This document shows, one piece after another, positions 44,111 through 53,860 of a stretch of DNA of 64,000 nucleotides (position 1 is the first letter of the stretch; the number at the start of each line of letters is the position of its first letter). Under the pieces are notes generated by a model that saw only the letters and a list, made by a program, of their open reading frames with translations, did not search any database and had not been told where the DNA came from. The stretch is from DATFQE01 sp963738205 (GTDB taxonomy: Bacteria; Actinomycetota; Thermoleophilia; Gaiellales; Gaiellaceae), in NCBI GenBank assembly GCA_963738205.1, contig CAVTVQ010000007.1, positions 1,302,001 through 1,366,000 on the forward strand, read 5' to 3'. Made by a program: the position numbers and the translations under genes.

Positions 44111-44877
44111 CGCGGGTTGTGCCCGTCCCGAGGCTGGAAGACCGGCGCGGAGCCCGACCGCTCTCGGCGGTTGAGCTCGGTGACCAGGCGGTAGCGGTCG
44201 CCTCGGTAGATCGATCGCACGAACTCGACGATGTCCCCCGTCTCGGCGCGGGTGGTCCGCTCGAAGAGGAAGGCGGGCGAGTGCAGCGGGACGCCGAGCG
44301 CGCTCGACTCCTCCTCGTTGGTGACCGTCGGCTCGACCGTCTGGATGCCGCTGACGATCGTGATCCCGTATCGCTCCTGCAGCAGCTCGTAGAACGAGCC
44401 CTGGTCGAGATCCTTGGGGCCGAGGCCGGGAACACGCGACTCGGGAACGTGCAGCGTCTCGATCGCCATCGTCTCGTCGTCCGCCATCCGCAGGCGCTTC
44501 GCGACGACGATCTTCTCCGACGGGGAGACGTGCAGGCAACGGCCCAGGTACGCGCCGGCCAGGGTCGTCGACAGCGAGAGCGTCTTGCTGCTCGGGTGCA
44601 TGCCGCGCCGGCGCATCTCCTCGCTGAACGAGGTCATCGTGAGCTCCTGGGCGATCTTCGGCTCGCGGACGAAGGTGCCGCTCCCGCGGCGGCGGTCGAG
44701 GAAGCCCTCGCGCACCAGCACGTCGAGCGCAGCCCGCACGGTCAGGCGCGAGACGCCGAGATCCACGCTCAGCTGCCGCTCGGAGGGAATCGCCTGGCCG
44801 ACGCCCAAGCCTTCGATCAAGTCGACGACGCGGTCGCGGGTCTGACTCTGCTTGGTGGTGCGCTGGGCCGTGCTCAC
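44107..44877 (-). CDS. GntR-family regulator with UTRA domain
   Basis: 256 residues from GTG 44877, preferred over a longer frame to 44904 because a full promoter sits right upstream. N-terminal winged helix-turn-helix (about 10-75: AIPSERQLSVDLGVSRLTVR) and a C-terminal UTRA ligand-binding domain (about 95-245). The HutC/DasR/NagR type usually senses a phosphorylated amino sugar and releases DNA. The two operators at 42908 and 44904 are the expected targets. It is divergent from murQ and overlaps the SIS gene downstream. Confidence 0.93.
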   Translation of the reverse strand: MSTAQRTTKQSQTRDRVVDLIEGLGVGQAIPSERQLSVDLGVSRLTVRAALDVLVREGFLDRRRGSGTFVREPKIAQELTMTSFSEEMRRRGMHPSSKTLSLSTTLAGAYLGRCLHVSPSEKIVVAKRLRMADDETMAIETLHVPESRVPGLGPKDLDQGSFYELLQERYGITIVSGIQTVEPTVTNEEESSALGVPLHSPAFLFERTTRAETGDIVEFVRSIYRGDRYRLVTELNRRERSGSAPVFQPRDGHNPR

Positions 44878-44883
44878 GGGCCG

Positions 44884-44912
44884 ATCGTAACCTTGCCTCG
44901 GCAACTGGTCAA
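44884..44912 (-). promoter_or_regulatory. gntR promoter (-35 TTGACC, 17 bp, -10 TACGAT)
   Basis: On the minus strand, TTGACC (44907-44912), a 17-base spacer and TACGAT (44884-44889), 6 bases before GTG 44877. The -35 lies within operator 2, so gntR should repress itself. Confidence 0.65.
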
Positions 44913-44919
44913 TACCAAT
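44904..44919. promoter_or_regulatory. GntR-type operator 2, ACTGGTCAATACCAAT
   Basis: A 16-bp TGGT-N4-ACCA site between the divergent gntR and murQ promoters. It covers the gntR -35 and ends 2 bases before the murQ -35. Its resemblance to the DasR/NagR consensus (ACTGGT..ACCA) and to operator 1 makes it the likely GntR target. Confidence 0.75.
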
Positions 44920-44921
44920 CG

Positions 44922-44950
44922 TTGTTTTCAGCGCGGACTGGTACTACACT
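44922..44950 (+). promoter_or_regulatory. murQ promoter (-35 TTGTTT, 17 bp, -10 TACACT)
   Basis: TTGTTT (44922-44927), a 17-base spacer and TACACT (44945-44950), 8 bases before the murQ ATG, so the transcript should be leaderless or nearly so. Confidence 0.65.
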
Positions 44951-44958
44951 AGCGCGTC

Positions 44959-45840
44959 ATGACTGTGGACGCCCGCGCGGCGCAGCCTGTTACCGAGGGT
45001 CGGCTGGCGGCCAGCGTCGACCTGGACCTTCGCTCCACGCACGAGCTCGTGGAGCTGATCAACGACGAGGACGCCACCGTCGCGAGCGCGGTTCGCGCAG
45101 CGGCCGCTGCCCTCAGTGGTGCGATCGAGGCGATCGTCGAGCGACTGGAACAGGGCGGCAGGCTCATCTACGTCGGAGGTGGAACGTCGGGCCGCCTCGC
45201 TGCGGCCGACGCCTCCGAGTGCGTGCCCACCTTCGGCGTCGAGCCCGGCCTGGTGCTCGCTCTGGTCGCCGAGGTCGAGGCGCTCGAGGACGACGCCGAC
45301 GCGGGGGCCAGTGCGACCCGGTCGGTGAAGCTCGGCCCGGATGACGCGCTCGTCGCCCTGTCGGCGAGCGGGCGGACGCCGTTCGTCCTCGGTGCTGTCG
45401 CCGCGGCGCGCGACGTCGCAGCGCTGACGGTCGGCGTCGTCTGCGTGAGCGAGGCGCCGCTGGCCGACGCCGTCGACCACGCCGTCACCGTCGTCGTCGG
45501 GCCGGAGGTGATCGCGGGCTCGACGCGCATGAAGGCGGGGACGGCGCAGAAGCTCGTCCTGAACACGATCTCGACCGTCTCGATGGTGCGGCTCGGCAAG
45601 ACCTACGGCAACCTCATGGTCGACGTCGTCGGCGGCAACGCGAAGCTGCGCGCCCGCGCGCGCCGGACCGTCGAGCTCGCAACGGGAGCGCCCGACGCGG
45701 ACGTCGACACCGCCCTGGACGCGGCCGGCGGCGACGCGAAGGTCGCAATCGTCTCCCTGCTCGCCGGCATCGACGCGGCGGCCGCGCGCGAGCGCCTCGA
45801 CCGCAACGACGGCGTCGTACGCCGGAGCCTGGCCGGATGA
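44959..45840 (+). CDS. murQ: N-acetylmuramic acid 6-phosphate etherase
   Basis: 293 residues. An SIS fold with GGGTSGRLAAADASECVP and GPEVIAGSTRMKAGTAQKL, the two hallmark stretches of MurQ, and the C-terminal helical domain with the catalytic-region LGKTYGNLMVDV. It cleaves the lactyl ether of MurNAc-6-phosphate to give GlcNAc-6-phosphate and lactate. It overlaps nagA by four bases (ATGA), so the product passes to deacetylation. Its substrate must be phosphorylated, but no kinase is in the cluster. Confidence 0.96.
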   Translation: MTVDARAAQPVTEGRLAASVDLDLRSTHELVELINDEDATVASAVRAAAAALSGAIEAIVERLEQGGRLIYVGGGTSGRLAAADASECVPTFGVEPGLVLALVAEVEALEDDADAGASATRSVKLGPDDALVALSASGRTPFVLGAVAAARDVAALTVGVVCVSEAPLADAVDHAVTVVVGPEVIAGSTRMKAGTAQKLVLNTISTVSMVRLGKTYGNLMVDVVGGNAKLRARARRTVELATGAPDADVDTALDAAGGDAKVAIVSLLAGIDAAAARERLDRNDGVVRRSLAG

Positions 45841-46924
45841 GGCTCGGCGTCGAGGCGGCCTTCGTCGACGGGACACTCGTCCCCGGCGACCTCGAGTTGT
45901 CCGACGGCGTCGTGGCGCGAGTCGCGCTCGGAAAGCCGGGTCGTGGGATCGCGGTCCCCGGCTTCGTCGACCTGCAGGTGAACGGCTTCGCCGGCGTGGA
46001 CTTCGCTTCGGCGGACGCAGCGGGCTACGCGCGTGCCGGCGAGGCCATGCTCGAGACCGGCGTCACCGCGTACCAGCCGACGCTGATCACCGCGCCCGAG
46101 GACGATCTCTTGGCCGCCCTGGCCGAGGTTCCCCGCGGCGGCGACGTCGGCCCGCGCATCCTGGGCGCCCACCTCGAAGGGCCGTTCGTCTCGTTGGAGG
46201 CACTCGGGGCCCACCCTGCGTCGGACCGGCGGGACCCTGACATGGCGCTCCTCGAGCGATTGCTCGCTGCAGGCCCGGTGGCGCAGATGACGCTCGCGCC
46301 CGAGTTGCCGGGAGCGCTCGCTGTGATCGACATGCTCCGCGAGCGCGGGGTGGTGGTCTCGCTCGGCCACTCGAACGCGACCGCTGCCGAGGCGCACAAG
46401 GCATTCGACCGGGGCGCGCGGACGGTGACCCACCTCTTCAACGCCATGCGCGCCTTCGGCCACCGTGACCCGGGGATCGCCGGCGCCGCGCTCGCACGCG
46501 ACGACGTGGTCGTGCAGCTGATCCTGGACGGCCATCACCTGTCCGACGAGGTCGCGCAGGTGGTCTGGCGCGCGGCAGCCGGGCGCCTCGCGCTCGTGAC
46601 CGACGCCGTGGCGGCGACGGGCATCGGCGACGGCAGCTACCGCCTCGGCACCGTGGACGTCGAGGTTCGCGACGGTGTCGCCCGCCGCGCCGACGGCGTG
46701 CTCGCAGGCAGTGTGTTGACCATGCTCGAGGCGGTTCGCAACCTGCACGCGCTCGGCGCGCCGCTCGCCGCCGCGGTGGCCGCGGCGAGTGCAGTCCCCG
46801 CTCGCGTCGCCGGCCGCGGGCTCGGGAAGCTCGAGCCTGGCGCGCCCGCCGACGTGCTGATCCTGGACGACCGGCTCGAACTCCGAGCCGTGTTTGTCCG
46901 CGGGAAGGAACGGGTGGCCGCCTG

Positions 46925-46925
<1 letters not shown>
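45837..46925 (+). CDS. nagA: N-acetylglucosamine-6-phosphate deacetylase
   Basis: 362 residues, an amidohydrolase. The metal/active-site markers are HLEGPFVS (with Glu), GHSNAT, THLFNAMRAFGHRDPG and LVTDAVAATG, the last holding the catalytic Asp. It removes the acetyl group from GlcNAc-6-phosphate to give glucosamine-6-phosphate, substrate of the SIS deaminase. Co-translated with murQ; its stop overlaps the start of the ABC ATPase by one base. Confidence 0.95.
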
Positions 46926-48108
<1,183 letters not shown>

Positions 48109-48112
<4 letters not shown>

Positions 48113-48564
48113 CGCACCGCGGGCGCGAACGTGCGCACGGCGCTGTGCAGGCGCGACCAGGTCGCGTCGACGCCGCGCGACCCGCCGGGCGGGAACCAGG
48201 CCACGAGCAGGTTCCGGTCGTACACGGTCACCGCGATCCACCCTCCGGCCCGGTCGGGCACCCAGCTGATCCCCCTCCGGTCCGGCGTGACCCCGTGCGT
48301 GAAGGTGCGGCGCATCTGCTGCAGCTTGCGCGGGTTGAGGATGAACAGCTGGAAGCTGCCGAAGCGCGCGGTCCGCGCAGGCCTCGTCTGGAGCGACTTC
48401 GCGTCCGGCGTCGAGGCGGCCCGGAAGTCGACCAGACGCAGGCCGGTCTGGGCCTTGAACGCCGACTTCGCCTGCGCGACCGAGAACGTGCGGAGGGAGC
48501 CCGCCTCGGCCGGGCTCGCGAGCCCCGCGAGCACGACGACGAGCGCGACGAGCGTCGACCTCAT
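48109..48564 (-). CDS. Secreted protein of unknown function
   Basis: 151 residues from the ATG at 48564, overlapping the SDR stop. Signal peptide MRSTLVALVVVLAGLASPAEAG, then a small basic domain with LRTFSVAQAKSAFKAQTGLR, an LFILNPRKLQQMRR strand and WIAVTVYDRNLLVAWFPPGG. No cysteine and no recognised motif. Co-translated with an SDR enzyme, although one is exported and the other is not, so the link may be only transcriptional. Confidence 0.75.
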
Positions 48565-49220
48565 CGCGCCGTCCAGCCTCCGTCGACGGTCAGGACGGCA
48601 CCCGTGACGAACGGCGCCGTCGCCAGGTAGACGACCGCCTGCGCCACGTCCTCGGGCCTGCCGAAGTCGCCGGTCAGCGGCTGGAGCTCGGCCAGCCGGG
48701 CGCGAATCCGCTCGTTCTCCTGCGCGCGCCTGCTCATCGGCGTCTCGATCAGGCCCGGGCAGACGACGTTGCAGCGGATGCCCTCCTCGGCGTACGTGAC
48801 CGCCATCGCGCGCGTCAGTCCGATCAGGCCCGCCTTCGACGCCGCGTAGGCATGGGTCGCGAAGTCCTCGTCGCCGCCCACGAGGCCGAGCACCGACGAG
48901 ACGACGACGATCGCTCCTCCGCCGGCGGCGCGGAGGAGCGGGATCGCCTGTTTGCAGTAGAGGAATGTCGAGCGGAGGTTCGTCCCGAGCACGGCGTCCC
49001 ACGCCTCCTCTGTGCACGTGTCGACGGGCCCGTCGCCGAGGCTGCGGCCGCTCATCCCGTGGGCGCAGACGAGCACGTCGAGGCGGTCGAGCGCGGCGAA
49101 GACGGTGGCTGGATCCTCCTCGGCCTCGAGACCCGTGACCGACATGCCGGCGTCCTCGAGCGCGTCGACGGCGGCCGAGCCGATCCCGCCGGCCGAGCCG
49201 GTAACGAGGGCGGACGTCAT
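48561..49220 (-). CDS. Short-chain dehydrogenase/reductase
   Basis: 219 residues. NAD(P)-binding TGSAGGIG, the NNAG-position altered to CAHG (VLVCAHGMSG), a serine in VVVSSVLG and YAASK as catalytic Tyr/Lys, then a C-terminal VLTVDGGWTAR end as in 3-oxoacyl-ACP reductase-like SDRs. Shorter than the typical 245-255, mainly in the segment after the first Rossmann strand. By context a sugar-acid or polyol dehydrogenase is plausible. It is divergent from the KDPG aldolase gene, only 12 bases away. Confidence 0.9.
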   Translation of the reverse strand: MTSALVTGSAGGIGSAAVDALEDAGMSVTGLEAEEDPATVFAALDRLDVLVCAHGMSGRSLGDGPVDTCTEEAWDAVLGTNLRSTFLYCKQAIPLLRAAGGGAIVVVSSVLGLVGGDEDFATHAYAASKAGLIGLTRAMAVTYAEEGIRCNVVCPGLIETPMSRRAQENERIRARLAELQPLTGDFGRPEDVAQAVVYLATAPFVTGAVLTVDGGWTAR

Positions 49221-49232
49221 GCGTGCGCGGTG

Positions 49233-49856
49233 ATGATGACGTTCATGGAAACGGCGGTCGATCGTATCCGCGACGAGCGGCTTGTCGCCGTCTTGCGGCG
49301 CGTTCGGGAGGCGGACGCCGTCGTCGACGAGCTCGCCGCCGCCGGCGTCGGAATCGTGGAGATCACGCTCGACACGGACGACGCGCTCCTCACGATCGAG
49401 CGGCTGCGCGCGAGAGGCGATGTGACCGTGCTCGCCGGGACGGTCCGAACCGTGGCAGACGCCGAGGCCGCGATCTCGGCCGGGGCGGAGGCCTGCGTCG
49501 CACCGGGCCTCGTGGCGGACATGGTGGAGGCGTGCGGCCGACTCGGCGTCCCGGCGATCCCCGGGACGCTGACGCCCACCGAGGTCGAGGCGGCGTCCGC
49601 GCTCGGCGTCGAGCTCGTCAAGCTGTTCCCGGCCGGCGCCGTCGGGCCCGCCTACGTGCGCGACCTGCTCGCGCCGCTCGGCGGCGTGGAGCTCCTCGTC
49701 ACCGGAGGCGTCGATGCGTCCAACGCCGCCGCCTTCCTCGAGGCGGGCGCCGTCGCTGTCGGCGTCGGCTCGGCGCTCGTCGGCGCCGCAGACGTGGGTG
49801 CGGAGGCGCAGCGGCTGGTGACGGCGGTCAGGGAGAGACCGGCTCGGCCTCGGTGA
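49233..49856 (+). CDS. eda: KDPG/KHG aldolase (Entner-Doudoroff type)
   Basis: 207 residues from ATG 49233; ATG 49245 is equally possible. A TIM barrel with the catalytic Glu43 in IVEITLD, the Schiff-base Lys130 in ALGVELVKLFPAG and a phosphate-binding VTGGVDASN. It splits 2-keto-3-deoxy-6-phosphogluconate or a similar keto-acid into pyruvate and an aldehyde. No dehydratase or kinase partner is next to it. Its last 29 bases overlap the end of the Gfo/Idh/MocA gene on the other strand. Confidence 0.93.
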   Translation: MMTFMETAVDRIRDERLVAVLRRVREADAVVDELAAAGVGIVEITLDTDDALLTIERLRARGDVTVLAGTVRTVADAEAAISAGAEACVAPGLVADMVEACGRLGVPAIPGTLTPTEVEAASALGVELVKLFPAGAVGPAYVRDLLAPLGGVELLVTGGVDASNAAAFLEAGAVAVGVGSALVGAADVGAEAQRLVTAVRERPARPR

Positions 49857-51042
49857 CGACCTCTGCGAACTCGCCCGTCGCCTCGTCCTTGACGATCAGC
49901 TTGAGCCTGCCGTCGGGCATCTGCTCCTGCTTGATCAGCGTCTTCCCGTCCCACTCGCGCCGGGCCGGGGCGATGCGGCCGACGCGGCCGCCACGCCAGT
50001 CCTCGAGCTGTACCGGCTCCCACTGCCGCGACTCGGCCGAGCGGTAGCAGGCGTCCATGATCGCGTTGACGACGTAGCCGTCGTAGAACGTCTCCATCGG
50101 CTCGCGGCCCTCGTCCATCGCGTCGAACATGTCGGCGAACATGTCCACGTAGCCGAGCTCCGCGAACTCGTCGCCGACCGGGAACATCCACCCGCTCGTG
50201 GTCTCGGTCTTTTCTGCGACGTAGCCCGCGGCCTCGCCCGAGGAGAACAGCTCGAACCCGGTGCGGAGGAAGTGGTTCGTCCAGATCGTGCCCTCGGTGC
50301 CTGTGACCTCGTCGCGGAGGTCCATGCCGCCGCGGAACGTCCACGAGACCTCGAACTGGCCGATCGCCCCGCTCTCGAACTTGATCAGCGCGATGGCGTT
50401 GTCCTCGGCCTCGATGGGGTGGACGAGCGTGTCGAGCCAGCACATCGCCTCGACGGGGCGGTTCTCCTTGCCCATGTAGTTCCGAATGATCTCCGTGCAG
50501 TGGCAGCCGAGGTCGATGATCGCTCCGCCGCCGGCCTGCTTCGCGTCCCAGAACCACGCGCTGTGGGGGCCTGGGTGCGTCTCGCGTGAGCGGGCCCACG
50601 TGACGTCGCCCACCTGTCCTGCGCGGACCGCCTTCAGGGCCTTCAGCGTCTTCGGCGTGTAGGCGAGGTCCTCGAGGTAGCCGGCGAAGATGCCTGCGCG
50701 CTCGACGGTGTCGAGGATCCGCTTCGCCTCCTCGGCGTTGCGCGCCAGCGGCTTGGTGCACAGCACGGCCTTGCCGTGGCGCGCGCAGAGCTCGACGGTC
50801 TCCTCGTGCAGGTGGTTCGGGAGCCCGATCACGACCGTGTCGGTGTCGGGGTCTGCGACCGCCTCCTCGACGTCCGTCGTCCAGCGGGGGACGTCGACCT
50901 GCCGGGCGAACTCCTCGGCCCGCTCGCGGGAGCGCGAATAGACCGTCTGCACTCGGTCCCGCGCCCGCTTTCCGTGCAGGGTCTGGGTGTAGAAGAGCCC
51001 GATCAGCCCGGTCCCGAGCATCGTCACCCTGTGACCGCTCAT
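49828..51042 (-). CDS. Gfo/Idh/MocA-family oxidoreductase
   Basis: 404 residues. A Rossmann N-terminus with GTGLIGLFYTQTL, then VLCTKPLARNAEEA, the place of the family's EKP motif (here CTKP; the catalytic-type lysine is kept), and LGCHCTEIIRNYMG in the C-terminal alpha/beta domain. These NAD(P)-dependent enzymes oxidise sugars, inositols or make 3-keto-sugars. It begins at an ATG with a GGAAGGGGG ribosome-binding site. It is divergent from the SIS-domain gene. Confidence 0.93.
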   Translation of the reverse strand: MSGHRVTMLGTGLIGLFYTQTLHGKRARDRVQTVYSRSRERAEEFARQVDVPRWTTDVEEAVADPDTDTVVIGLPNHLHEETVELCARHGKAVLCTKPLARNAEEAKRILDTVERAGIFAGYLEDLAYTPKTLKALKAVRAGQVGDVTWARSRETHPGPHSAWFWDAKQAGGGAIIDLGCHCTEIIRNYMGKENRPVEAMCWLDTLVHPIEAEDNAIALIKFESGAIGQFEVSWTFRGGMDLRDEVTGTEGTIWTNHFLRTGFELFSSGEAAGYVAEKTETTSGWMFPVGDEFAELGYVDMFADMFDAMDEGREPMETFYDGYVVNAIMDACYRSAESRQWEPVQLEDWRGGRVGRIAPARREWDGKTLIKQEQMPDGRLKLIVKDEATGEFAEVVTEAEPVSP

Positions 51043-51107
51043 GCCTCGCCCCCTTCCGCTTGACGGCGTTCCGGCCGCTCAGTAGCGTCCGGACTTGTCT
51101 AAACGTC

Positions 51108-51113
51108 TATACA
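51108..51113 (+). promoter_or_regulatory. TATACA box, possible leaderless promoter of the SIS gene
   Basis: TATACA ends 5 bases before ATG 51119. The surrounding ACTTGTCTA...CTATACAGG is an imperfect palindrome (about 6 of 9 arm positions), reminiscent of GntR operators; no regulator is linked. Confidence 0.35.
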
Positions 51114-51118
51114 GGTTG

Positions 51119-51958
51119 ATGAAAACGGACTCTACTCCGATAGGCGACCGCGGACAGGCGAGCGCCTTCCTCGCCGCGGCGAGCGAGTTGCTGATGCGGA
51201 TCGAGAGCACCCAGGGCGGGGCTCTCGCGCAGGCCTGCCGCCTGTGCGCGGACGCGATTGCACCGGGCGGGCTCGTCCATCTCTTCGGCTCGGGCCACTC
51301 GCGGATCCCGGTGGAGGAGATGTTTCCGCGCTACGGGTCGTACCCGGGGTTCAACCCGATCGTTGAGCTCTCGATGACGTTCCACACGCAGGTCGTCGGC
51401 GCGAACGGGCAGCGGCAGGCGATGTTCATCGAGCGGGTGGAAGGGCTGGCCGAGACGATCCTCGACAACTTCCAGCTCGGTCCGCCGGACGCGATGATCG
51501 TCTTCAGCGTCAGCGGGCTGTCCGCCGTGCCGATCGAGATGGCGGAGGGTGCCCGGCGGCGCGGCCTGCCGGTGATCGCGGTCACGTCGGTCGAGCACTC
51601 GCGCAGCGGCTCCTCGGGTCACTCGTCGGGCACACGCCTGCTCGACCATGCCGACGTCGTCATCGACCTCTGCACCCCGCCGGGGGACGCGCTGGTTGCG
51701 ATCGACGGCCTCGAGGCACCCGTGGCTCCCGGCTCGACGATCGCAGCCGTGGCGATCGCGAACGAGCTCAAGGCGCGAACGGCGGCCCTTCTCGTCGAGC
51801 GTGACGCGATGCCGCCGGTGTTGACGAGCGCGGCGCTGGTCGGAGCGGAGCGCTCCCGAGAGCTGTTCGACGAGGCGTACGCGGAGCACGCGAGACGGCT
51901 CGCCGCGGTGCTCGCCTCGTCCACAGCTCGAAGGCCAGCAACAGAACGAGGAACGTGA
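51119..51958 (+). CDS. SIS-domain protein, UPF0309-like sugar isomerase
   Basis: 279 residues from ATG 51119; a TTG at 51095 adds 8. The start ALAQACRLCADAIAPGGLVHLFGSGHSR is cut in pieces by motifs: GLVHLFGSGHSR (sugar-phosphate loop), then VFSVSGLSAVPIEMAEGARR and VIAVTSVEH. The UPF0309 group has this single SIS domain with a similar helical tail. By family it isomerises a phosphosugar. The end (SSTARRPATERGT) overlaps 191 bases of the convergent membrane-protein gene. Confidence 0.88.
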   Translation: MKTDSTPIGDRGQASAFLAAASELLMRIESTQGGALAQACRLCADAIAPGGLVHLFGSGHSRIPVEEMFPRYGSYPGFNPIVELSMTFHTQVVGANGQRQAMFIERVEGLAETILDNFQLGPPDAMIVFSVSGLSAVPIEMAEGARRRGLPVIAVTSVEHSRSGSSGHSSGTRLLDHADVVIDLCTPPGDALVAIDGLEAPVAPGSTIAAVAIANELKARTAALLVERDAMPPVLTSAALVGAERSRELFDEAYAEHARRLAAVLASSTARRPATERGT

Positions 51959-52550
51959 CGCCGAAGAGGGCGGCGACCCTGATCAGGTCGGTCGCCCCCG
52001 AGCCCGCGCTGCTCGGCGCCTCCGAGCCCAGCATCGGCGCGGGCGGAATGTCTGCCGGCAACGGTCGGCCGCCGGCGCGGGCGATCTGACGGACCCCGGC
52101 GATCGCCGCTCGCGCGAGCGCATCGCCCTGTCGCCCCTGCGGCGGGCCGAGGCCACGTACGAGGGAGCGGGCCTCCTCCCGCGTCAGGTGCCGCCCTGAC
52201 ACCCCGAACCCGAACGGTGTGACGACGAGGACGGGTCCCCCAAGGGTGCTGCCGAGCTCGCCGGTCACGAACTCCGCGTACCGCTGCGGCCGGCGGAGCA
52301 TCTGCGGATCGTCGGTGAGGTCGCCCTCGGTCGCGACGAGCGCGACCTTGATCGGGTAGCCGCGCCGCTCGGACGCCTGGAGGATGCCGAGCAGCCGGAG
52401 CTCGAGCGCCTGTGAGGGCCGGCCCGCGAAGGCCGGGTACAGCAGCTCGGCCTCGAGGTAGTGGCTCGCCGGGTCGCCGTGCGCGAGCGCGCCGCTGGGA
52501 GCAGCGAGCGCGACGAGCACGGCGACCGCGGCGAGCCGACGCCTAGCCAG
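51768..52550 (-). CDS. Membrane-anchored exported protein, function unknown
   Basis: The frame from CTG 52550 encodes 260 residues and begins (M)ARRRLAAVAVLVALAA, a convincing signal peptide ending SGALAHG; no ATG/GTG/TTG is well placed, and the first GTG would cut the signal short. A ~130-residue extracytoplasmic domain (LEAELLYPAFAGRPSQALE, VALVATEGDLTDDPQML) is followed by one membrane helix (LIRVAALFGVTFLVLLLAFE) and an Arg/Pro-rich tail that overlaps the SIS gene. I do not recognise a family. It follows the TIM-barrel gene on the same strand. Confidence 0.6.
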   Translation of the reverse strand: MARRRLAAVAVLVALAAPSGALAHGDPASHYLEAELLYPAFAGRPSQALELRLLGILQASERRGYPIKVALVATEGDLTDDPQMLRRPQRYAEFVTGELGSTLGGPVLVVTPFGFGVSGRHLTREEARSLVRGLGPPQGRQGDALARAAIAGVRQIARAGGRPLPADIPPAPMLGSEAPSSAGSGATDLIRVAALFGVTFLVLLLAFELWTRRAPRRAVSRAPRTPRRTALGSAPLRPAPRSSTPAASRHARREGPPFAP

Positions 52551-53790
52551 TGACCTCTGCCTCGCTCTCGAGCGATGCGTCGTCGACCACCGTGCTGTGC
52601 GGATGTCCTTTCCCGCCGCCGCGCAGGCCGAACAGGTTCTGGAGGCTGATCTTGGCGTGACGCAGCGAGCGGCCGGGATCGCTCGCCGGGCCGGGCCCAC
52701 TGTCGCTCTCGACGATGTAGAACCGCGAGCCTTTCGCTCCGATCTCGTCGAAGAGCCGCTTGAAGCCGATCACGGCTGGGTCCGGGTCGACCGGATAGCC
52801 CTGGCCGATCGAGCCCTCGAGCGAGTAGAGGGCGTCCACGAACGTCGGGGTCCTCTGGACGGTCTGGGTGAACGGGTTCGCCGGCGGCGCCGGCTGCGGG
52901 ACGAGTCTGCTGCCGTCCTTGATGTGCCAGGCGAGGAGCCGACGCTGGTTACGGAAGAACCAGCCCGGGAGGTCGAAGATCGTGGCCGCTGTCGGCCCTG
53001 GAAAGCGCGCGCGGCCGGAATAGGCGTGGAAGATGTCGGGCTCGAACCACACGACGCTCGGGTCGGTGTTCTCGGTGAACCAGTCCAGGCGGTGGACGGT
53101 CGAGAGCTCCGGATGCGCCGGGTCGTTGAAGAAGTTGAAGTTGTTCTGCTCTGGATGCAGGTAGTAGCGCATTCCTTCAGAGGCCAGGGCAGCGCCGACC
53201 GAGTTGTAGTTCGCCGCCGCGATCTGCCAGTTCGCGAGCAGGTTCGCGCCCGCGCCGCCGACCGGGTCACCGGCCGTGCCGATGATCGTGTGGCCGAGGG
53301 TGTGGGCGATGTCGATCTGCACCTGGCGGGTCGTCGGGTTCACCATCGCCGCCAGGCCGCCGGTGTGCGTGCCGGTTGACGCGAGCCCGGCGTTGTCGAG
53401 CGCGGTGCGGATCTCAGGGATCGTGATCGCGCCGTTGGCGCCCTGGCTGAAGCTGAAGAACTCGATCCCGCGGTAGCCGACGGACACGAGGTACTCGAAC
53501 ACCGCGGCGAAGCCGCCGGGAAGCGGCTCGAGCGGGCCGAGGTCGTTCGGGTCGTCGGGGAAGGTCGGGCCGCCCAGGTGCCCCATCACGGAGCCGTTCA
53601 GCCTGGTGATCGCGTCCCGGATCGAGAACTGCTGGATGCTCGACTTGCCGGGTGGGACGAGGCGCTCTCCCACACCGTTCGAACCGCTGAACGCCTTCGG
53701 CGCCCACGATCCGAGAACGGCCACTCCCGCAGCCCCAGCCGCGGCCGTGCCGATGAGCTTCCGCCTGCTGATCGTCTGTTCATTGCTCAT
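52543..53790 (-). CDS. Tat-exported TIM-barrel sugar isomerase/epimerase-like protein
   Basis: 415 residues. The N-terminus has a twin-arginine signal (SRRKLIG, then a hydrophobic stretch to about residue 32), so the folded protein is exported. The rest resembles xylose-isomerase-like TIM barrels: YLHPEQNN, WFEPDIFHAY, LLAWHIKDGSR and YIVESDSG carry the likely metal ligands (Glu, Asp, His, Glu). Such proteins are normally cytoplasmic, so export is unusual. It starts at an ATG with GGGAGGGAAA upstream and lies after the ThuA/dehydrogenase gene on the same strand. Substrate unknown. Confidence 0.85.
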   Translation of the reverse strand: MSNEQTISRRKLIGTAAAGAAGVAVLGSWAPKAFSGSNGVGERLVPPGKSSIQQFSIRDAITRLNGSVMGHLGGPTFPDDPNDLGPLEPLPGGFAAVFEYLVSVGYRGIEFFSFSQGANGAITIPEIRTALDNAGLASTGTHTGGLAAMVNPTTRQVQIDIAHTLGHTIIGTAGDPVGGAGANLLANWQIAAANYNSVGAALASEGMRYYLHPEQNNFNFFNDPAHPELSTVHRLDWFTENTDPSVVWFEPDIFHAYSGRARFPGPTAATIFDLPGWFFRNQRRLLAWHIKDGSRLVPQPAPPANPFTQTVQRTPTFVDALYSLEGSIGQGYPVDPDPAVIGFKRLFDEIGAKGSRFYIVESDSGPGPASDPGRSLRHAKISLQNLFGLRGGGKGHPHSTVVDDASLESEAEVTG

Positions 53791-53811
53791 ACGTTTCCCT
53801 CCCTTCGTGAT

Positions 53812-53844
53812 GCCGGGGGGCGCCGCTCGCGCGGCGCCCCCGGC
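53812..53844 (-). terminator. GC-rich hairpin between the dehydrogenase and TIM-barrel genes
   Basis: Fourteen paired bases with one bulged G and a TCGC loop (arms GCCGGGGGGCGCCGC and GCGGCGCCCCCGGC). It lies in the 70-base gap after the dehydrogenase stop, before the TIM-barrel ribosome-binding site. It may end the upstream transcript or stabilise its 3' end. Confidence 0.5.
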
Positions 53845-53860
53845 TCACTGGCGGTCTGTC

